DNA of 64,000 bases, from NCBI GenBank assembly GCA_963730735.1, contig CAVSSX010000012.1, positions 496,001 to 560,000 of the forward strand, given 5' to 3'. Numbering within the stretch: the stretch's first letter is position 1; every line of letters begins with the position of its first letter. The stretch is from CAVSSX01 sp963730735 (lineage in GTDB: Bacteria > Actinomycetota > Acidimicrobiia > Acidimicrobiales > RAAP-2). The notes beneath the pieces were generated by a model that saw only the letters and a program-made list of their open reading frames with translations, did no database searches and was not told the origin of the DNA. Shown one piece after another: positions 8,192 to 16,133 of this stretch. The translations under genes were made by a program, and so were the position numbers.

Positions 8192-9237
8192 CACGCACTC
8201 CCTTCGTAGGCCGGCTCGGGCGAGGGCACGACGTCGACGCCGCCCGACCGGGTGGTGCCGGCCTCGAGCACACGGGCCAGGGCCCGGCGGTAGGCGACGG
8301 CCACCCGGTCGAACGGCAACTGGACCTCGGCCGTCGGCGCCAGTGGCACCTCGTGGGGCAGCTGGCTCTCGACGATCGGACGGTCCTGCTCGGCCAGAAC
8401 GGCCTGGAACGCCACGTACGGCTGGTCCTCACCCTCGAGGTCGAAATCCCTCGACTGGTAGCAGTAGCCGGTGGACTCGAACGGTCCCCGCGGTTGGACG
8501 GCGAAGTAGAGGGTCCGGTTGGCCCCCGTGTCCTCGTACCGGCACTGCAGATGGATCGTGTAGGGCAAGGTGAGGACATAGGTGTTGGTCTGGAGGCCGA
8601 GGGCGCCGTCCACGGCGGTCACCGCGTACTCGTCGTTGGTGTTGGGAACGGCCATGGTCAGCCGGTACCGCAGCTCGCCAGCGACGTCGTCCTCCACCCG
8701 GTGCGGCGGCACCACCAGGTCGTCGCGGGTCCCGAGCAGCCCGTCGTGGAGGTAGCCGAGGTGGCCGAAGTCGGTGAAGTTCTCGACCATGCGGCCGGCC
8801 CCGCACTGCCAGGTGTAGGCGTCGCACGGGACGTGGCGATAGGCCGGATCGTCCCACTCCGGGAAGGCCGGTATGTCGGCCAGCGGTTCGGCCAGGCAGA
8901 CCCAGAGCAGGCCGTAGCGCTCCGCACAGCGGAGGGTCGCCAGTCGAGCCCGGGGCGGCAGCCGGCTCCCCTCGGCCAGCTGCGGCATCGAGGTGCAGGG
9001 ACCTTCGGGCGAGAACGTCCAGCCGTGGTAGGGGCAGACCAGGCCGCCCTCGGTGTTCACCTGCCCGAGCGAGAGCGCCGTCCCACGGTGGGGACAGACG
9101 TCGTGGGCGGCCACCGCCGAACCGTCGGCGGTGCGCCACACCACGACCCGCTGGCCCAGGAGGACGGTGGCCATTGGACCGCCGCCGAGGTCGCCCGACC
9201 AGCCGACGGGGTGCCAGTAGTGCTCGAGGCCACCCAT
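8191..9237 (-). CDS. Rieske non-heme iron oxygenase, alpha subunit (copy 2)
   Basis: This terminal oxygenase of about 348 residues has both centres intact: Rieske ligands CPH (near 48-50) and CPYH (near 68-71), and the iron motif DFGHLGYLH near 156-164. It is the least similar of the five copies; the iron-site context ENFTDFGH resembles VanA/PobA-type oxygenases more than the DNQ-DASHF type of copies 3 and 4. ATG 9237 overlaps the stop of copy 3 by one base (TGATG). It is the middle gene of a three-Rieske operon. A demethylation or hydroxylation role fits the family, and the substrate is not predictable. Confidence 0.92.
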   Translation of the reverse strand: MGGLEHYWHPVGWSGDLGGGPMATVLLGQRVVVWRTADGSAVAAHDVCPHRGTALSLGQVNTEGGLVCPYHGWTFSPEGPCTSMPQLAEGSRLPPRARLATLRCAERYGLLWVCLAEPLADIPAFPEWDDPAYRHVPCDAYTWQCGAGRMVENFTDFGHLGYLHDGLLGTRDDLVVPPHRVEDDVAGELRYRLTMAVPNTNDEYAVTAVDGALGLQTNTYVLTLPYTIHLQCRYEDTGANRTLYFAVQPRGPFESTGYCYQSRDFDLEGEDQPYVAFQAVLAEQDRPIVESQLPHEVPLAPTAEVQLPFDRVAVAYRRALARVLEAGTTRSGGVDVVPSPEPAYEGSA

Positions 9238-10368
9238 CACTCACTCCCGACCGGCTCGAGGTCCGCCGTCGCACCGTGGATCCGCTGTGCCGACGTCCCG
9301 GCCGCTTCGTCGACCAGGCCCCGCAGCAGCCGGCGATACTCGAGCGCCGCCCGATCGGCCTTCACGTGGCACTCGATCCGCGGGTCGAGGGGCAGCGTCT
9401 GATGGTCGAACGACGCCTGCAGGTCGAGGTCCTCCTGGACCACCTGGGTCTCGAAGGCCATACGGTCGGCCAACTCGGCGTCGGTGAACCCGCCGGGCTG
9501 CCAAAGCCGAAGGGTGATGTACATGCGACAGCGTCCGGCCGTCTCGGGCTGGACCCAGAAGACGATGGTGTTGTCGCCCCCCATGACCGGGTACTCGAGG
9601 TGGAGCACCAGGTGGAAGGGTACGACGTAGCGGTAGTGCATCCGCCGGTACTGCTGGACGGGCCGGCGGCCGTCGGCCGCCGCCGGGTCGTTGCGGGCAC
9701 TGATCGGCACGTCGAAGCCGACCGAGAACCCGTGGTCACCGCGCTCGATCTCGAACGCCGGCAGCTGGGTGGCCGCGTCGCTGCCGAAGGTCCGACGGTG
9801 GAGGAAGGCGAAGTGGGAGGCGTCGATCTGGTTGTCGATCAGCTGGCCGGCGCCGAAGGGGCCCTCGTAGGGCCCCATCTCGACGTAGCGGGCATCGGGG
9901 TCGGCGAGGTGCTCGTCGTCGAACGCCTCGAGCTCGGGCAGCGGCGACCAGGGGCTCCTCGATGGCCACGAACACCAGCCCGTACCGCTCGACCACGGCG
10001 AACGGGGCGTCGGCACACGAGCGCGGTGGCAGCGACCGCCCGGTGGGGCCGCCGAGCGAGGGGACGGCGACGCAGGACCCGTCGGCCCCGAAGCACCACC
10101 CGTGGTACGCACACTGGAGCACGTCGTCGACCACCCGGCCCTGGCTGAGCGGGGCCAACCGGTGGGGACACCGGTCGGCCAGCACCACCGGCGCACCGGC
10201 CAACCGGACCACGACCCAGGGCTCCCCCACCAGCCAGACCCGGCGGGGCTCGGCGCCGACCTCCACGCTCCGGGCGACCGGGTGCCAGCAGCGACGCAGG
10301 GCCGGGTGGGCGTTGTCCAGCTCGTCGCGGGACGCGGGCACGTGACCCACTCCGGCCAGGATCGACAT
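9237..10368 (-). CDS. Rieske non-heme iron oxygenase, alpha subunit (copy 3), frame break
   Basis: This is the first gene of the minus-strand Rieske operon, about 376 residues after correction. Rieske ligands CPH (67-69) and CAYH (86-89) read from ATG 10368. The iron motif DASHFAFLH, preceded by LIDNQI, reads in another frame further on. The switch falls in the G run at 9951-9954. Removing one base turns the disordered readout into EEPWSPLPELEAFDDE and joins the two frames. The closest relative in the window is copy 4 (11522-12619), which shares HPALRR, CPHRLAPLS, CAYHGWCF and DNQ-DASHFAF. The ATG is 6 bases after a -10-like CATCAT and 49 bases after the shared TTCAC element, so a leaderless start is predicted. 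Confidence 0.9.
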
Positions 10369-10374
10369 GCGCCC

Positions 10375-10417
10375 ATGATGGTCCCGGCAATGACGGGGCT
10401 GGTTACTGGCGCGTGAA
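10375..10417 (-). promoter_or_regulatory. shared island promoter element, copy D (weaker)
   Basis: On the minus strand TTCACG (10417-10412) is followed after 4 bases by AGTAA and, 37 bases from its start, by the -10-like CATCAT (10380-10375). The ATG of Rieske copy 3 follows 6 bases later. Spacing is identical to copies A and C, but the second half-site (GGYCGRGA) is not conserved. It lies back to back with copy A. Confidence 0.6.
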
Positions 10418-10463
10418 TTCGGACGGTCGGGCACCGCGTCGGTTCTGGGTTCGTAATAGCCCA

Positions 10464-10506
10464 TTCACAAATGGGAAATGGTCGGGAAATCTCCCGTCTC
10501 TAGCGT
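10464..10506 (+). promoter_or_regulatory. shared island promoter element, copy A
   Basis: TTCACA (10464-10469), GGAAA (10474-10478) and GGTCGGGA (10480-10487) are followed by the -10-like TAGCGT at 10501-10506. The ATG at 10513 is 6 bases after the -10. The second half-site covers the usual -35 position, which suggests a site for an activator, or for a repressor competing with polymerase. Confidence 0.72.
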
Positions 10507-10512
10507 GGGGGG

Positions 10513-11532
10513 ATGGCGCTCCGACTCCGAGTCGCTCGAGAAGGGGTTGGTCGGGAAGGGACGGCCGCCCCGGAACGAGCGGTCCACGCCGACCACCCGG
10601 CCGGCAACGCCCGATCGGCGCCGACCCTCTCGATGCTCACCTCCGATCCGGACCCCGGGTCAGCGACGGCCCCCGTCACCGCCGGTGCCCCGGCGCTGAC
10701 CGAACTGACGCCGGGCGCCACGACGGCGGCCGACGGCGGCCGCTCGGCCAACGGCATCTCGGCCACCGGCCTGACCAAGATCTTCAAGATCGGCCGGCAG
10801 TCCGTGACGGCCCTCGAGAACGTCGACATCGCCACCGAGCGGGGCAGCTTCATCTCCCTGCTCGGTCCCTCCGGCTGCGGGAAGTCGACCATCCTGCGCA
10901 TCCTGGCCAACCTCGAGACGCCGAGCCGGGGCACCGTGGCCATCCACGGGGCCAGTCCCCAGAACATCTGCGACGAACACCGGCTCGGGGTGGCCTTCCA
11001 GGACCCGGCGCTGCTCCCCTGGCGATCAGTGCGGGCCAACATCCAGCTACCCCTCGAGATCAGCAACATCCGGGTGGCCGACGACGCCATCGACGAGCTC
11101 ATCGCCCTGGTCGGTCTCCAGGGCTTCGAGAAGGCCCGGCCGTCCCAGCTCTCCGGCGGCATGCGCCAACGGGTGGCCATCGCCCGCTCCCTGGTGGTGG
11201 ATCCGGAGATCCTCCTGCTCGACGAGCCCTTCGGCGCCCTGGACGAGATGACCCGGCAGCGGCTCAACCTCGAGCTGCAGCGGATCTGGACCGAGCGGGC
11301 CACCACGACCCTGCTCGTCACCCACTCGATCAGCGAGGCGGTGTTCCTCTCCGACACCGTCTATGTCATGTCGCCCCGTCCCGGCCGCATCAAGGCGGTG
11401 GTCCCGATCGACCTGCCGCGACCCCGCACCCCCGAGGTCCTGCGCACACCGGCGTTCCACGCCATCTGCGACCACTTGTCGGACCAGCTCTTCTCTCTCG
11501 ACGGCGTGCCGCCCAGCGGCGATGACGACTGA
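10513..11532 (+). CDS. ABC transporter ATP-binding protein, SsuB/TauB/nitrate type
   Basis: This is the ATPase of an importer for sulfonate-, nitrate- or pyrimidine-precursor-type substrates. Walker A is GPSGCGKST at 118-126; the signature LSGGMRQRVAIARS and Walker B ILLLDEP follow, with the H-loop at LLVTHSISEA. It is 339 residues from ATG 10513, against about 250-270 for the family, because of about 80 Ala/Pro-rich residues. An internal ATG at 10633 would give a more usual length. The upstream start is supported by a -10-like TAGCGT 6 bases before it. The gene overlaps the next Rieske gene by 11 bases. Its matching permeases (19868-21573) and solute-binding protein (16134-17165) are in other transcription units under the same promoter element. 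Confidence 0.92.
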   Translation: MALRLRVAREGVGREGTAAPERAVHADHPAGNARSAPTLSMLTSDPDPGSATAPVTAGAPALTELTPGATTAADGGRSANGISATGLTKIFKIGRQSVTALENVDIATERGSFISLLGPSGCGKSTILRILANLETPSRGTVAIHGASPQNICDEHRLGVAFQDPALLPWRSVRANIQLPLEISNIRVADDAIDELIALVGLQGFEKARPSQLSGGMRQRVAIARSLVVDPEILLLDEPFGALDEMTRQRLNLELQRIWTERATTTLLVTHSISEAVFLSDTVYVMSPRPGRIKAVVPIDLPRPRTPEVLRTPAFHAICDHLSDQLFSLDGVPPSGDDD

Positions 11533-12619
11533 CGGGCCGGCGCCTGCACCCTGGCTGACGAACAGTCACCCGGCGCTCCGTCGCGGGTGGCTGCCGTTGG
11601 CGTGGAGCAACGAGGTGGGCGACCAACCGAGGCGGTTCTGGCTCCTCGACCAGCCCTACGTCGCCTTCCGCGGCCCACTCGGCCCGGCGGTGCTGCCCGA
11701 TCGGTGCCCCCACCGGTTGGCCCCGCTCAGCGCCGGCTCGGTGGTGGACGGCCAGCTCCGCTGCGCCTATCACGGCTGGTGCTTCGACGGGGGCGGGCGG
11801 TGTGTGGCCATCCCGTCGCTCGGGGCCGACCCGGCCATCCCGCCGAAGGCCCACCTCACCCGTCCGTACGCCGTCGAGGAGCGCTACGGCATCGTCTTCG
11901 TGGCCCTGGAGGAGCCGGTGACCGGCATCCTCGACCTGCCCGGCCCCGGCGACGAGGCCACCAGCCGGTGGACGGCCAAGGACGCCTCGGGCCGGTTCGG
12001 GGCCGCCCTCCTCATCGACAACCAGCTGGACGCCTCGCACTTCGCCTTCGTCCACCGGGCGACCTTCGGCGCCGACGCCGCCACCGAGGTCCCCCACTAC
12101 GGGGTGGCCCACGACCCCGACGGCTGGGGCTTCACCGTCACGATGACCGTCCCCATCTCCGACGGCGACGACCCGGGGACGGCGGCCGGGCTCCGCCCCC
12201 TCGGTCGGCAGCGCACGATGACCTACCGCTACCGGGCGCCGCTCCAGCTCTCCTTGGCGCTCGAGTACACCGAGGTGGGCAGCGCCAACCGCATCGGCTT
12301 CTTCGCCCAACCCGAGCGGGCCGACCGGGCCCGCCTGTTCTCGGTGGCCGTGCTGGAGGAGCCGGACGGCTTCACCGACGAGGAGCTCGCCGCCCGATTG
12401 GCCTTCGAGGACCTCATCGGCGAGGAGGATCGGGCCATCCAGCGGGCCTTCGACGTCCTCGCCCTCCCACTGGCCATCGACGAGGAGTGCCACGTCCGGG
12501 CCGACCGGGCGAGCGTGGCCTTCCGGCGGATCCTCGGCCGCCTCAGCGAACTCGGGACCCCGGCGGCCTCGGTGGTGGACACCGTCGGGCATCCGGTCGC
12601 CCGGGCGGCGACCGGATGA
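11522..12619 (+). CDS. Rieske non-heme iron oxygenase, alpha subunit (copy 4)
   Basis: This 365-residue terminal oxygenase starts at ATG 11522, inside the end of the ATPase gene, so translation is coupled. Rieske ligands are CPH (62-64) and CAYH (81-84). The iron motif is DASHFAFVH (170-178) after LLIDNQ. It is the intact paralogue of copy 3, with which it shares many blocks, and it is useful for judging the frame break there. It is followed by a 69-base gap and copy 5. The ABC ATPase and two oxygenases in one unit suggest uptake and first oxidation of the same compound. Confidence 0.93.
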   Translation: MTTDGPAPAPWLTNSHPALRRGWLPLAWSNEVGDQPRRFWLLDQPYVAFRGPLGPAVLPDRCPHRLAPLSAGSVVDGQLRCAYHGWCFDGGGRCVAIPSLGADPAIPPKAHLTRPYAVEERYGIVFVALEEPVTGILDLPGPGDEATSRWTAKDASGRFGAALLIDNQLDASHFAFVHRATFGADAATEVPHYGVAHDPDGWGFTVTMTVPISDGDDPGTAAGLRPLGRQRTMTYRYRAPLQLSLALEYTEVGSANRIGFFAQPERADRARLFSVAVLEEPDGFTDEELAARLAFEDLIGEEDRAIQRAFDVLALPLAIDEECHVRADRASVAFRRILGRLSELGTPAASVVDTVGHPVARAATG

Positions 12620-12688
12620 CGACGGCGCACCCGGGGCCCGGGGCCCGGCTGCACGGGTCCACCGACGGACGTTGACGAAGGGACGATC

Positions 12689-13696
12689 ATGCTCATCACC
12701 GAAGAACCCATCTTCCGCCGCTTCTGGTACCCGGTGGCCTTCGCCTCGGTCGTCCAGGGTGGCCCGGTGGCCCGCCGCCTGCTCGGCCAGGACCTCGTCC
12801 TGTGGCCCCACGGTGACCAGGTCCTGGCGGCCAAGGACCGCTGCCCGCACCGCGACGCCAAGCTCTCGGCCGGCTGGCTCGACGAACGGTGCTCGCTCGT
12901 CTGCCCGTACCACGGGTGGGAGTACGGGCCCGACGGGCGGGCCGTCCACATCCCCCAGCTCGGGGCGGACACCCCGATCCCGCCCCGAGCGGTACTCGAG
13001 ACCTACGCCACCGAGGTCCGCTACGGCCTGGTCTGGGTCTGCCTCGACCCCGAGCCCCTGGGCGAGATCCCGTCGGTCCCCGAGTACGACGCCCCCGGGT
13101 GGCGGGTGGTCCCCGAGTACGAGTGGCTGTTCGACTGCTCGGCGGCCCATCTGATCGAGAACAACTTCGATCCGGCCCACGTGGCCTTCGTCCACCGCAA
13201 CACCTTCGGCAACCCGGCCAAGCCGGAGATCCCGCCCCAGGACCTCCGGCGCACGGGCGTCGGGTTCACCGTGCACACCCGGATCCCGGTCGAGAACCGC
13301 CACGGGTCCGACCAGCCGACCGAACGGATCACCACCTCCGAGCTCCACCTCCCGTTCCACGGCGTCATCCGCATCGGCTACCCGGACGGCCTGGTCCACC
13401 TCATGTTCAAGGGGTGTTGCCCCATGGACGACGGGTCCACCCGGCTACTCCAATTCGTGGTCCGCAACGATGCCGAGGCGGACGCCCCGGGCGAGGAGAT
13501 CCTGGCCTTCGACCACCGGGTGGAGGCCGAGGACCAGGCATTGCTGTCCACGGTGCCGTCGGACTACCCGCTCAACCTGACCGACAACGTCCACCTGAAG
13601 AACGACCGGTCCTCGATCGAGCTGCGGCGCCTCTACGCCGAGCTACTGGCCGGGGAGTGGCTCCCTGAGCCCCAGGTGGTGGCGGCCACGGCCTGA
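12689..13696 (+). CDS. Rieske non-heme iron oxygenase, alpha subunit (copy 5)
   Basis: This 335-residue terminal oxygenase starts at ATG 12689, preceded by a GAAGGGA ribosome-binding site. Rieske ligands are CPH (52-54) and CPYH (72-75), and the iron motif is DPAHVAFVH (161-169) followed by NTFGNP. It parallels copy 1 of the opposing operon, which has the similar PAFVH and TFGDP segment and almost the same length. The plus-strand unit (copies 4 and 5) thus mirrors the first and last Rieske genes of the minus-strand unit (copies 3 and 1). It ends 29 bases before the convergent creatininase-family gene. Confidence 0.92.
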   Translation: MLITEEPIFRRFWYPVAFASVVQGGPVARRLLGQDLVLWPHGDQVLAAKDRCPHRDAKLSAGWLDERCSLVCPYHGWEYGPDGRAVHIPQLGADTPIPPRAVLETYATEVRYGLVWVCLDPEPLGEIPSVPEYDAPGWRVVPEYEWLFDCSAAHLIENNFDPAHVAFVHRNTFGNPAKPEIPPQDLRRTGVGFTVHTRIPVENRHGSDQPTERITTSELHLPFHGVIRIGYPDGLVHLMFKGCCPMDDGSTRLLQFVVRNDAEADAPGEEILAFDHRVEAEDQALLSTVPSDYPLNLTDNVHLKNDRSSIELRRLYAELLAGEWLPEPQVVAATA

Positions 13697-13725
13697 GCGC
13701 CGACCCCCGCCGCCGCTCGACCGAC

Positions 13726-14496
13726 TCACCCGTCGCCGGGGAAGCGGAACCGGCGGACCTCGTCCAGCACGGCGCGCACGGACGACACGGCCGACTCGAA
13801 GCGGGCCGTCCCCTCGGCCGCCGTGGCCAGGGTGGGGTCGCCGATGACACCTTCGGGTCCCAGGTCGTTCGAGAGCCACGCCACCTCGGCGCCCCCGGCC
13901 AGGCCGACCAGCTCGTACTCCGACAGGAACGTCGGGATGGCCCGGCGGGCGTGCTCGAGGTGCACCAGGTCGGGCCGCAGGTGGCAGACCAGGGAGGTCT
14001 CTCCGGCGCTCCCGTGGATCCCGAGTCCCTCCTCGCGCTGGTCGCTGGGCGGTCCACCCTTGTCCGGTGGCAGCATCGGCATGACCACGAAGCAGTACAG
14101 GCCGTGGCGGGCCCGGATCTCCCGGGCCGCCACCCGGAGCAGGTCGGTGTTGCCGCCATGGGTGTTCAAGAACGCCAGCCGGTGGCCACCCAGTCGCACC
14201 ACCGAGGAGGCCACGTCGTCGAGCACGCCGAGGAGCACCCCCGGCGACAGGGTGACGGTGCCGGGCGCCCAGACGTGCTCGGACGAGAGCCCGTAGGCGA
14301 GGGTGGGGAGGACCAGGACCCCGTCGTCGGATCCGTCGACCAGTGCATCGACCAGGGCATCGGCGATCAGGGTGTCGGTCGACAGCGGGAGGTGGGGGCC
14401 GTGGTGCTCGAGGGCGGCGATCGGTTGGAGCACCACCGAGGCTGGGCCCGCCGCCCCGACCTCGGGCCCGGTCAGGTCACCGAGCCGGCGGGCCAC
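13726..14496 (-). CDS. creatininase-family amidohydrolase
   Basis: This 256-residue creatininase-fold enzyme has the metal ligands expected for the family: Glu30 and His32 in ALEHHGPHLPL, Asp41 in STD, the His of NTHGGN and the Glu of HGSAGETS. Members hydrolyse cyclic amides such as creatinine, open formylamino-pyrimidine rings, or cleave peptides (MftE). No mycofactocin genes are present, so a role on a small cyclic amide fits the island better. It is the last gene of the unit that begins with the solute-binding protein at 17165 and lies 24 bases after the RarA-like gene. Confidence 0.87.
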   Translation of the reverse strand: MARRLGDLTGPEVGAAGPASVVLQPIAALEHHGPHLPLSTDTLIADALVDALVDGSDDGVLVLPTLAYGLSSEHVWAPGTVTLSPGVLLGVLDDVASSVVRLGGHRLAFLNTHGGNTDLLRVAAREIRARHGLYCFVVMPMLPPDKGGPPSDQREEGLGIHGSAGETSLVCHLRPDLVHLEHARRAIPTFLSEYELVGLAGGAEVAWLSNDLGPEGVIGDPTLATAAEGTARFESAVSSVRAVLDEVRRFRFPGDG

Positions 14497-14520
14497 CGGT
14501 GGCCTCTCGGTCTCGTCCGG

Positions 14521-15117
14521 TCACGGATCCTGGGCGGCCCGGGCGTCGAAACCGGGCACGTGCTGGCGGCGCAGGCGGTCACCCCACGTGGTGTCGCGCC
14601 CCTCGAGCTCGGGCACCACCACCGCCCCCTCGTCGAGGAAGTGGGCCAGGCCCCGGCCCGCCTCCTGGCCGCGGGCGGTGTGCATGTCGATGGCCAGGTC
14701 GTCGATCGTGACGTGCCGCTCGCCCCGGTCGACCACGTCGGCTGCCCACGACTCGAGCTCGGCCGAGGTCCGGTCCTTGACGGCCAGGGTCAGGACCCGC
14801 ACGGCATGGGCGGCGAACAGCCACCGCTCCCCACCGCGGGGGAAGCGGCGGCGCTGCGTGTCGAGCGCCTCGATGATGGCCGGTGCCTCGAGGAGGCCGA
14901 ACCCGATGTCCTCGGCGGCGATGATGTCGAGACGGAGCCACAGCAGGTCCTCGGCCTCGGGGCCGGTGGCGTAGAGCTCGTAGGCGGCCAGCACCGCCTC
15001 TTCGAGCCAGCGCCGGCGGATCGACTTCTGCAGCATCGAGCGGACCTCGTCGGCGGCGAACCCGTTGACCGTCCGGACCCGGGTCCACGGGTCGGCGCTG
15101 TGATGGGGCACGCTCAC
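14521..15117 (-). CDS. stand-alone protein resembling the RarA/MgsA C-terminal domain
   Basis: This is a 198-residue protein with no ATPase motor. It resembles the C-terminal part of RarA/MgsA-type clamp-loader-like ATPases: MLQKSIRRRWLEEAVLAA, then LLWLRLDIIAAEDIGFG, and a later AIDMHTARGQEAGRGLAHF segment. GTG 15117 overlaps the TauD stop by 4 bases (GTGA), so it is firmly part of the catabolic operon. In RarA this region helps oligomerisation and DNA-linked functions, and its role here is unknown. It may be a subunit or chaperone of a pathway enzyme, or a repurposed helical domain. Family assignment is by remembered motif and should be treated as moderate. Confidence 0.6.
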   Translation of the reverse strand: MSVPHHSADPWTRVRTVNGFAADEVRSMLQKSIRRRWLEEAVLAAYELYATGPEAEDLLWLRLDIIAAEDIGFGLLEAPAIIEALDTQRRRFPRGGERWLFAAHAVRVLTLAVKDRTSAELESWAADVVDRGERHVTIDDLAIDMHTARGQEAGRGLAHFLDEGAVVVPELEGRDTTWGDRLRRQHVPGFDARAAQDP

Positions 15118-16037
15118 CCGCCGACCCCCGACGCGTCGAGCTCCCGGCCCGAGCCGCAAATGTGGTGGAGCAGGCGGGGGTGCCCGTCGTAGTCGTAGAA
15201 GGTGGCGCTGTGGATGACCGTGCGGTTGTCCCACACGAGGAGGTCGCCCGGCGTCCAGTGGTGCCGGTAGCAGAGGTGGGGGCTGGTGAACAGGTGCGTC
15301 GAGAGTTCCTCGATGACCGCCAGGCGCTCGGCCTCGCCCAGGCCCTTGATGTCCACCAGCTCGCCGCCGGCGAAGTAGATCGCCTTGCGCCCGGTCTCGG
15401 GATGGGCGAGCACCAGCGGGTGCTCCACGTCGGGCGAGCCGGAGAGCTCGATCTCCCGGCTGTCGTAGACCGACAGCTTCTTCTGCAGGTGATCGCTGTT
15501 GTAGACGCAGACCATCGGGTCGAGCCGGGCTCGCACCTCGGCCGGCAGCGTCTCGTAGGCCACCGCGCCGTGGGCGAAGAGCGTGTCACCGCCGACGTGG
15601 TTCGACTCGAGGCAGTAGAGCTGGGAGGCCACGGGCTGGCGGGGCGATGAGGTGCCGTCGCAGTGCCACTCGGGGCCCTGCTTGCCCATCACGATGCCGA
15701 TACGGCCCTCGGGCCGCACGATGTTGGAAAGGACCCGAATCGCCGGATGCCCTTCGATCCGGAAGTCCTTGCCGTACAGGTTGCTGGCGTCGATGCCGTC
15801 GAAGCACTGGAACGCCCGCTCCTCGTCCTCGAAGGCCAGCTCCTGGCCCTCGAAGAGCAGCGCGCCGTAGACCACGAAGGCCTCGTAGAGGGCCCGCCGG
15901 ACCGGCGGGGTCAGGGGTCGGGCGAAGTCAACGCCCTCGACCACCGCCCCCATCGTCGGGAAGAGCGGCCGAATCGACAGGGATCCGGCGCCGGTGTCGA
16001 CGGTGACCCGTCCTCGGGTGGGGGTGTCGGGGTCCAT
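15114..16037 (-). CDS. TauD/TfdA-family Fe(II)/2-oxoglutarate dioxygenase
   Basis: This 307-residue non-heme iron dioxygenase has the His-x-Asp pair in GPEWHCDGTS and the distal His in RTVIHSATFYDYDG. The 2-oxoglutarate-binding Arg region lies near the C-terminus (GHPRLLHHI). Family members use 2-oxoglutarate and oxygen to hydroxylate taurine, alkyl sulfonates, phenoxyacetates or other small molecules, often releasing a leaving group. ATG 16037 follows an AAGGAG site. It is 96 bases downstream of the solute-binding protein and overlaps the RarA-like gene. Transporter plus TauD suggests oxidation of the imported compound, but the other enzymes here argue against a simple taurine system. Confidence 0.9.
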   Translation of the reverse strand: MDPDTPTRGRVTVDTGAGSLSIRPLFPTMGAVVEGVDFARPLTPPVRRALYEAFVVYGALLFEGQELAFEDEERAFQCFDGIDASNLYGKDFRIEGHPAIRVLSNIVRPEGRIGIVMGKQGPEWHCDGTSSPRQPVASQLYCLESNHVGGDTLFAHGAVAYETLPAEVRARLDPMVCVYNSDHLQKKLSVYDSREIELSGSPDVEHPLVLAHPETGRKAIYFAGGELVDIKGLGEAERLAVIEELSTHLFTSPHLCYRHHWTPGDLLVWDNRTVIHSATFYDYDGHPRLLHHICGSGRELDASGVGG

Positions 16038-16133
16038 GGGTCTCTGCTCCTTACTCTCCGCACCTGCCGAGAACCACGAGGGCCGGGACGCAGGAGCGAG
16101 ACATGTGGGTGGTAGCCGGTCGCTACCGCCGGC

